Shown piece by piece: positions 12,950 through 17,717 of a stretch of 17,717 nt of DNA (its first letter is position 1; each line of letters begins with the position of its first letter). Both the position numbers and the translations under genes were made by a program. The DNA lies in the NCBI GenBank assembly GCA_036501845.1, contig DASXZO010000048.1, positions 1-17,717 on the forward strand, read 5' to 3'. Source of the stretch: JBBREP01 sp036501845. GTDB lineage: Bacteria; Actinomycetota; Acidimicrobiia; IMCC26256; PALSA-610. The notes under the pieces were generated by a model. That model worked only from the letters and a program-made list of their open reading frames with translations. It searched no databases and had not been told where the DNA came from.

Positions 12950-13759
12950 CTATGGCGCGAGGCGGGCGGTGAAGCGGGCGCGGTCGTGGGTGACTTCGAG
13001 CGGGATGCCGTAGCAGTCGCTCAACACTCCGCTCGTGAGCACGTCGAGGATCGGGCCTTGGGCCACGACACGGCCGTGGGTGAGCGCGAGCGCGTGGGTG
13101 CAGCCGGCGGGGATTTCTTCGAGGTGGTGGGTGACGATCACCATCGGCGGTGCGCCGGCGTCGGCGAGTAACGCGGCGAGGTCGCCGAGCACCTGCTCGC
13201 GCGCGCCGATGTCGAGGCCCGCCGTCGGCTCGTCGAGCAGCAGGAGCTCGGGGTCGCGCATGAGCGAACGCGCCAGCAGCGCGCGCTGGGTTTCTCCCGC
13301 CGACAGCGTGGTGAATCCGTGGTCGGCGAGGTCGGCGATCCCGAACCGCTCCAACAACGCAAGCGCGCGCGCCCGGTCGGCGTCGTCGTAGGTGTGCCAC
13401 CACGGAGCCAGCGCGCCGTAGCGCGCGGTCATCACCACTTCGAGCGCGTTCATGGTGGGTTCGAGGCGCGCCGCGATCGTGGGTGACGAGACGCCGATGC
13501 GCGTGCGCACCGAACGCACATCGCAGTGGCCGAGTTCCTCGCCGAGCACGCGCACGCGTCCCGACGACGGGTGTTGATGCAGCGACGCGATGCGCAGGAG
13601 GGTGGTCTTGCCTGCGCCGTTCGGGCCCACGATCACCCAGCGTTCGCCGCCGCCCACGCGCCAGGCCACGTGGGCGAGCACGTCGGGCGCGCTTTCGCTC
13701 TCGTAGTGCAGCGACACGTCGTCGACGTCGATTGCGAGCGGAACCGTGTGAGCCGTCAT
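12950..13759 (-). CDS. Stand-alone ABC-type ATPase
   Basis: Encodes 269 residues from ATG 13759. It holds one nucleotide-binding domain: Walker A GPNGAGKTT (45-53), signature LSAGE (152-156, a variant of LSGGQ), Walker B LLLLDEP (172-178) with the D-loop AGLD, and the switch His211 in VTHH. Its general look is that of the YlmA/ModF-like cytoplasmic ATPases. No permease or binding-protein gene is next to it, so it may pair with a membrane partner elsewhere or act alone; the substrate is unknown. An upstream start at 13969 would lie inside valS and is rejected. Its start is only 24 bases from that of the divergent valS gene, and the two share overlapping -10 boxes. Together with the serpin gene it interrupts the usual clpX-valS order. 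Confidence 0.9.
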   Translation of the reverse strand: MTAHTVPLAIDVDDVSLHYESESAPDVLAHVAWRVGGGERWVIVGPNGAGKTTLLRIASLHQHPSSGRVRVLGEELGHCDVRSVRTRIGVSSPTIAARLEPTMNALEVVMTARYGALAPWWHTYDDADRARALALLERFGIADLADHGFTTLSAGETQRALLARSLMRDPELLLLDEPTAGLDIGAREQVLGDLAALLADAGAPPMVIVTHHLEEIPAGCTHALALTHGRVVAQGPILDVLTSGVLSDCYGIPLEVTHDRARFTARLAP

Positions 13760-13769
13760 GAGGGCCACA

Positions 13770-13777
13770 AGTATCCT
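13770..13777. promoter_or_regulatory. Overlapping divergent -10 boxes for valS and the ABC ATPase
   Basis: The octamer AGTATCCT contains TATCCT on plus (13772-13777), 6 bases before the valS GTG, and GATACT on minus (13775-13770), 10 bases before the ABC ATG. The valS mRNA would be leaderless and the ABC mRNA nearly so. Four bases are shared by the two boxes, so polymerase could not occupy both at once. Confidence 0.55.
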
Positions 13778-13783
13778 CTCCGC

Positions 13784-16351
13784 GTGGCGACGATCCCCGA
13801 CAAACCGGGCCTCGAAGGCCTCGAAGCCACCTGGGGCAAGCGCTGGGAGGCCGACGGCATCTACCGGTTCGACCGCGCCCGGCCGCGCGCCGAGGTGTTC
13901 TCGATCGACACGCCACCACCCACCGTCAGCGGCTCGCTGCACGTCGGCTCGGCGTGCTCCTACACGCACACCGATACCGTCGCCCGCTACCAGCGCATGC
14001 GCGGGCGCGCCGTCTACTACCCGATGGGCTGGGACGACAACGGCCTACCCACCGAGCGCAGGGTGCAGAACTACTTCGGCGTGCGCTGCGACCCGAGCCG
14101 CCACTACGACGACGACGAGTTCGAGATCCCGGCGAAGGCGGGCAGCCTGCCGTCGGGCCACCGGGCGGTGGCGATCTCGCGCAAGCGCTTCCTCGAGCTG
14201 TGCGAGCGCCTGGTGGCCGAGGACGAGGTGAAGTTCGAGGCGCTCTGGCGCGCGCTCGGTCTCTCGGTCGACTGGCAATACACCTACACCACCATCGGTG
14301 AAGGCGCGCGGCGCACGAGCCAGCGCGCGTTCCTACGCAACCTCGCGCGCGACGAGGCCTACCAAGCCGACGCGCCCACGCTCTGGGATGTCGACGACCA
14401 GACCGCGATCGCGCAGGCCGAGATGGAGGACAAGGAGACGCCGGGCGCGTACCACCGTCTCGCGTTCCATCGCAGCGACGGCAGCGGCGACGTGATCATC
14501 GAGACCACGCGACCGGAGCTGCTCGCGGCATGCGTCGCGCTCGTCGCACATCCCGACGACGAGCGCTACCGCCCATTGTTCGGCACCAGTGTGCGCACGC
14601 CGCTCTACGACGTGGAGGTGCCGGTGGTGGCGCACCGCCTCGCCGAGCCCGAGAAGGGGAGCGGCATCGCCATGATCTGCACGTTCGGCGACGTCACCGA
14701 CGTCACGTGGTGGCGCGAACTGCAGCTTCCCACCCGCACGATTGTGGGCAAGGACGGCCGCATCCTCGCGAGCCCGCCGAACGGCCTCGCGTCCGACGGT
14801 GGACGCGCTCGCTACGAAGAGATCGCCGGCAAGAACGTGAAGCAGGCGCAGCAGCGCGTGGTGGAACATCTCGCCGAGACCGGTGAGATGCTCGGTGAGC
14901 CGCGGCCGATCACGCACCCGGTGAAGTTCTACGAGCGCGGCAAGCGCCCGCTCGAGATCGTGGCGTCGCGCCAGTGGTACATCCGCAACGGCGGGCGCGA
15001 CGCCGAGCGGCGGGAGGCGTTCCTGCAACGCGCGCGCGAGTTGCACTGGGTGCCGCCCTACATGAAGCAGCGTTACGACTCGTGGGTGGAGGGTCTCACC
15101 GGCGACTGGCTCATCAGTCGCCAGCGCTACTTCGGTGTACCGATCCCGGTGTGGTACCGAGTGGACGGCGAGGGCAACGTCGATCACGACGACCGCGTCG
15201 TGCCCGACGAATCGATGCTGCCCGTCGATCCTTCTGCCGAGCCCGCGCCCGGTTACGACGAGTCGCAGCGCGGCAAGGCGAACGGATTCGTCGGCGACGG
15301 CGACGTGATGGACACGTGGGCCACGTCGTCGCTCACGCCGCTGATCGTCACCGCGTGGGCCGACGACGACGATCTCTTCGCGCGTACCTACCCCATGGAC
15401 ATGCGGCCGCAGGCCTACGAGATCATCCGCACGTGGCTGTTCTCCACGGTGGTGCGCTCGCACTACGAGACCGGCACGTTGCCGTGGAAGCACGCGGCGA
15501 TCTCGGGATGGGTGCTCGATCCCGACCGCAAGAAGATGTCGAAGAGCAAGGGCAACGTCGTCGGTCCGATGGACTGGATCGAGAAGTACGGCGCCGACGC
15601 GCTGCGCTATTGGGCCGCAAGCGCGCGCCCTGGTACCGACACCGCCTTCGAAGAGGCGCAGCTCAAGATCGGCCGCAAGCTCGCGATCAAGGTGTTGAAC
15701 GTCTCGAAGTTCGTACTCAATGCCGCGGGCGATGCCACGCTTGAGGTCGATGCGGTCACCAACCCGCTCGACCAGTCGATGCTGGCGCAACTTGGCGGTG
15801 TCGTCCGCGAAGCCACCGCGGCGTTCGACGGCTTCGACTACGCGCGATCGCTCGAACGCACGGAGGCGTTCTTCTGGCGCTTCTGCGACGACTACGTGGA
15901 ACTGGTGAAGACGCGCTCGTATCAAACCGGCACCGACGCGAGCGCGTCGGCCGCGGCCGCGTTGCTCGCGGCGCTGGCCACGCTGCAGCGCTTGTTCGCG
16001 CCGATCCTGCCGTACGCGTCCGAAGAGGTGTGGTCGTGGTGGCGCGACGGATCGGTGCACTGCGAGTCGTGGCCCGATCCGGCCGAGCTCGGCGATCCCG
16101 CAGCAACGGGCAATCCGCTCGTGTTCGACGTGGCCGCCGATGTGCTCGGCGCGGTGCGCAAGGCCAAGAGCGAAGCCAAGGTGTCGCTCGCAACGCCGGC
16201 GACGCGGGTGGTGGTGCGCGACACCGAGGCCCGGCTCGGCGCGCTCGCACTCGCGGCATCCGACGTGGTCGCCGCGGGCAAGATCGACGAGCTCGTCACC
16301 GAGGCGGCCGCTGAGCTGTCGGTGACGGTCACGCTCGGTGTCGCGGGCTGA
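13784..16351 (+). CDS. valS: Valyl-tRNA synthetase
   Basis: Encodes 855 residues from GTG 13784, charging tRNA-Val with valine. Class Ia layout: the catalytic Rossmann half begins IDTPPPTVSGSLHVGS, where HVGS at 53-56 stands in the place of HIGH. Then come the CP1 editing domain (about 200-390, with ETTRPELLAACVALV for hydrolysing Thr-tRNA-Val) and MDTWATSS. KMSKS lies at 584-588, followed by a helical anticodon-binding domain. It is shorter than the E. coli type (951 residues) and ends without an evident C-terminal coiled-coil arm, as in the second actinobacterial/archaeal-like ValS form. The WDDNGLPTERRVQNYFGVRCDPS segment is characteristic of that form. The start is set by the leaderless TATCCT-N6-GTG pattern. 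It is followed 16 bases later by folC, the usual neighbour. Confidence 0.96.
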   Translation: MATIPDKPGLEGLEATWGKRWEADGIYRFDRARPRAEVFSIDTPPPTVSGSLHVGSACSYTHTDTVARYQRMRGRAVYYPMGWDDNGLPTERRVQNYFGVRCDPSRHYDDDEFEIPAKAGSLPSGHRAVAISRKRFLELCERLVAEDEVKFEALWRALGLSVDWQYTYTTIGEGARRTSQRAFLRNLARDEAYQADAPTLWDVDDQTAIAQAEMEDKETPGAYHRLAFHRSDGSGDVIIETTRPELLAACVALVAHPDDERYRPLFGTSVRTPLYDVEVPVVAHRLAEPEKGSGIAMICTFGDVTDVTWWRELQLPTRTIVGKDGRILASPPNGLASDGGRARYEEIAGKNVKQAQQRVVEHLAETGEMLGEPRPITHPVKFYERGKRPLEIVASRQWYIRNGGRDAERREAFLQRARELHWVPPYMKQRYDSWVEGLTGDWLISRQRYFGVPIPVWYRVDGEGNVDHDDRVVPDESMLPVDPSAEPAPGYDESQRGKANGFVGDGDVMDTWATSSLTPLIVTAWADDDDLFARTYPMDMRPQAYEIIRTWLFSTVVRSHYETGTLPWKHAAISGWVLDPDRKKMSKSKGNVVGPMDWIEKYGADALRYWAASARPGTDTAFEEAQLKIGRKLAIKVLNVSKFVLNAAGDATLEVDAVTNPLDQSMLAQLGGVVREATAAFDGFDYARSLERTEAFFWRFCDDYVELVKTRSYQTGTDASASAAAALLAALATLQRLFAPILPYASEEVWSWWRDGSVHCESWPDPAELGDPAATGNPLVFDVAADVLGAVRKAKSEAKVSLATPATRVVVRDTEARLGALALAASDVVAAGKIDELVTEAAAELSVTVTLGVAG

Positions 16352-16367
16352 GGGGTACGCCGTCACC

Positions 16368-17696
16368 GTGGCTCGCCGTCTCCCGCCTCGCGACTCCCAG
16401 ATCCGTGCCTGGCTCGAGGCGCACGTGAACCTCGAGCGCGGCGTGGGCCGTCCCGCGCACGTCGCGCGGGCGGAATCGCCCACGCTGGACCGCATCCAGC
16501 AGCTCACGAGCCTGCTCGGCTCGCCGCAACTCGACGTGCCCACCGTGCACATCACCGGCACCAATGGCAAGACCAGCACCGCACGCCTCGTGGCCCAGCT
16601 CCTGCGCACACACGGCTGGAAGGTCGGCACCTACACCAGCCCGAATCTCGAGCGGCTCAACGACCGCATCTCGATCGGCGGCGTCGAGGTCGACGACGAC
16701 ACCCTCGATTCGCTGCTCCACACCGTCGAGCGAGCCGAGCCGCACATGGCCGAGCCGCCCAGCTACTTCGAGATCCTCACCGCGGCCGCCCTCTACTGGT
16801 TCAGTGACGAAGCAGTCGACGTGGCTGTGGTGGAAGTGGGTCTCGGCGGCACGTGGGACGCCACCAACGTGGTCGACGCCGACGTCGCGGTGATCACCAA
16901 CGTCGCGCTCGACCACGTGGAGTATCTCGGGCCCGATCGCCCGTCGATCGCGCGCGACAAGGCCGGGATCATCACGCCGATGAGCAGCCTTGCGCTCGGC
17001 GAGACCGATCCTGAGCTCGTCGAGATCTTCGCGGCGCGCGAACCGCAACAGCTCATGCTGCGCGGTCGCGACTTCGACATCAGCGAGAACCGGATCGCTG
17101 TGGGCGGGCGCGCCGTCGACATCGTCACGCCGAGCGCGCGCTACAACGAAGTGTTCCTCGATCTGCACGGCACGTACCAGGCCGACAACGCCGCGCTCGC
17201 GCTCACCGCGGCCGAGCTCTACGCGGGCGCGCCACTCGACGACGCGGTGGTGCGCGAGGCCTACGCCACCGTCACGTCACCGGGTCGCATGGAGTTCGTG
17301 GCGCGCCAGCCGCTGGTGGTGCTCGACGGTGCGCACAACGTCGCCGGCGCGCGCGCACTGCGCGACGCGCTCGACGAGGAGCTCGGTCCGATGCCGCGCA
17401 CGCTGGTGGTCGGACTTCTGCGCGAGAAGGACCCCGCCGAGATGCTCGCCGCGTTCGGTCTCGACGGCACGCGCCATCTCGTGGTGTGCCGGCCACCATC
17501 GCCGCGCGCGCACGACCCTGAGACCATCGCCAAGGCCGCGGAAGCGATGGGCTTCGACCCCGAGGCGATCGACGTGGTCGACGATGTTCGTTCCGCGGTA
17601 GGCACCGGGGTGCTCGAGACGCCCGACGACGGCCAGCTCGTGATCACCGGCAGCCTCTACGTGGTCGGCGAAGCCCGTTCGATCTTCGTCAAATAA
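16368..17696 (+). CDS. folC: Folylpolyglutamate synthase / dihydrofolate synthase
   Basis: Encodes 442 residues from GTG 16368. It adds glutamate to dihydropteroate or folates using ATP, in the cytosol. Mur-ligase-like motifs: P-loop GTNGKTS (64-70), YTSPNLERLNDRI with the Ser-Pro-x-Leu folate loop, EVGLGGTWDATNVV with the Mg-binding Glu, ALDHVEYLG, and DGAHN in the C-terminal domain. Two starts are possible. GTG 16338 overlaps the valS end by 14 bases. GTG 16368 has TACGCC 6 bases upstream and AGGGG about 12 bases upstream and gives a more usual N-terminus, so it is chosen with moderate confidence. Whether it has both activities or one cannot be told from the sequence alone. Confidence 0.94.
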   Translation: MARRLPPRDSQIRAWLEAHVNLERGVGRPAHVARAESPTLDRIQQLTSLLGSPQLDVPTVHITGTNGKTSTARLVAQLLRTHGWKVGTYTSPNLERLNDRISIGGVEVDDDTLDSLLHTVERAEPHMAEPPSYFEILTAAALYWFSDEAVDVAVVEVGLGGTWDATNVVDADVAVITNVALDHVEYLGPDRPSIARDKAGIITPMSSLALGETDPELVEIFAAREPQQLMLRGRDFDISENRIAVGGRAVDIVTPSARYNEVFLDLHGTYQADNAALALTAAELYAGAPLDDAVVREAYATVTSPGRMEFVARQPLVVLDGAHNVAGARALRDALDEELGPMPRTLVVGLLREKDPAEMLAAFGLDGTRHLVVCRPPSPRAHDPETIAKAAEAMGFDPEAIDVVDDVRSAVGTGVLETPDDGQLVITGSLYVVGEARSIFVK

Positions 17697-17698
17697 CA

Positions 17699-17717
17699 CG
17701 GGCGTCGTTTGACTTCG
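17699..17717 (+). terminator. Probable left arm of a terminator hairpin, cut by the window end
   Basis: CGGGCGTCGT begins 2 bases after the folC stop codon and is identical to bases 12903-12912 in the left arm of the serpin/ABC hairpin. The following TTGACTTCG would be the rest of the arm, but the matching right arm lies outside the window, so this is only suggestive. Confidence 0.35.

Noticed and set aside
14333..16630. 765-codon minus-strand frame opposite valS
   Set aside because: Long only because high third-position GC removes stops in this antisense frame; no motif.
1..17717. CRISPR array, phage, insertion sequence or defence system
   Set aside because: No regularly spaced repeats, transposase, integrase or known defence domain was seen on either strand.

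Overview
This is a GC-rich window with many GTG starts, dense gene packing and the gene order tig - clpP - clpX - valS - folC. That order is known from Actinomycetota (Streptomyces has tig-clpP1-clpP2-clpX-valS-folC). Together with actinobacterial-looking single-copy genes, it suggests a high-GC actinobacterium, possibly of the Acidimicrobiia. The class-level guess is inference. No plasmid, phage, insertion-sequence or CRISPR signal is visible, so this looks like ordinary chromosome with an accessory-flavoured left half.

Layout. Bases 1-312 hold no gene I can support. A tRNA-Gly(TCC) gene on the minus strand (313-383) is followed by a small ASCH-domain gene, a strong hairpin and an alpha/beta hydrolase gene. 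Next come a minus-strand GNAT acetyltransferase and a small secreted lipoprotein. A divergent pair follows: a MerR-type regulator (minus) and an AurF/CmlI-type non-heme diiron N-oxygenase (plus). Their 84-bp gap carries two copies of the same 12-bp palindromic core. Then come tRNA-Pro(TGG) (minus), an unrecognised C-tail-anchored membrane protein (minus), two tiny overlapping upstream ORFs, a zinc-less quinone oxidoreductase (plus), and a convergent minus-strand pair of a short-chain dehydrogenase and an ABM-domain protein.

The right half (8130 to the end) is protein quality control and translation/folate housekeeping. Trigger factor folds nascent chains, and ClpP with ClpX forms the ATP-dependent protease. 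An inserted two-gene block (a lipoprotein serpin on plus and a stand-alone ABC ATPase on minus) separates clpX from valS and folC. Only one clpP copy is present here, and it is ClpP2-like.

Regulatory texture. Several genes have a TAnnnT-like -10 box 6 or 7 bases before the start codon (ASCH, lipoprotein, MerR, diiron oxygenase, tail-anchored protein, valS). This is the arrangement expected for leaderless transcripts. Large perfect or near-perfect hairpins sit just after stop codons (714-758, 6717-6762, 12902-12946, and perhaps the cut-off 17699-17717). They fall into two arm-sequence families.

The items I would look at first are the MerR/diiron-oxygenase operator region, the serpin with an alpha-1-antitrypsin-like Met-Ser reactive centre, the overlapping divergent -10 boxes between the ABC ATPase and valS, the recurrent intergenic hairpins, and the HVGS variant of the HIGH motif in ValS. 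I did not find one convincing wholly new multi-gene system.
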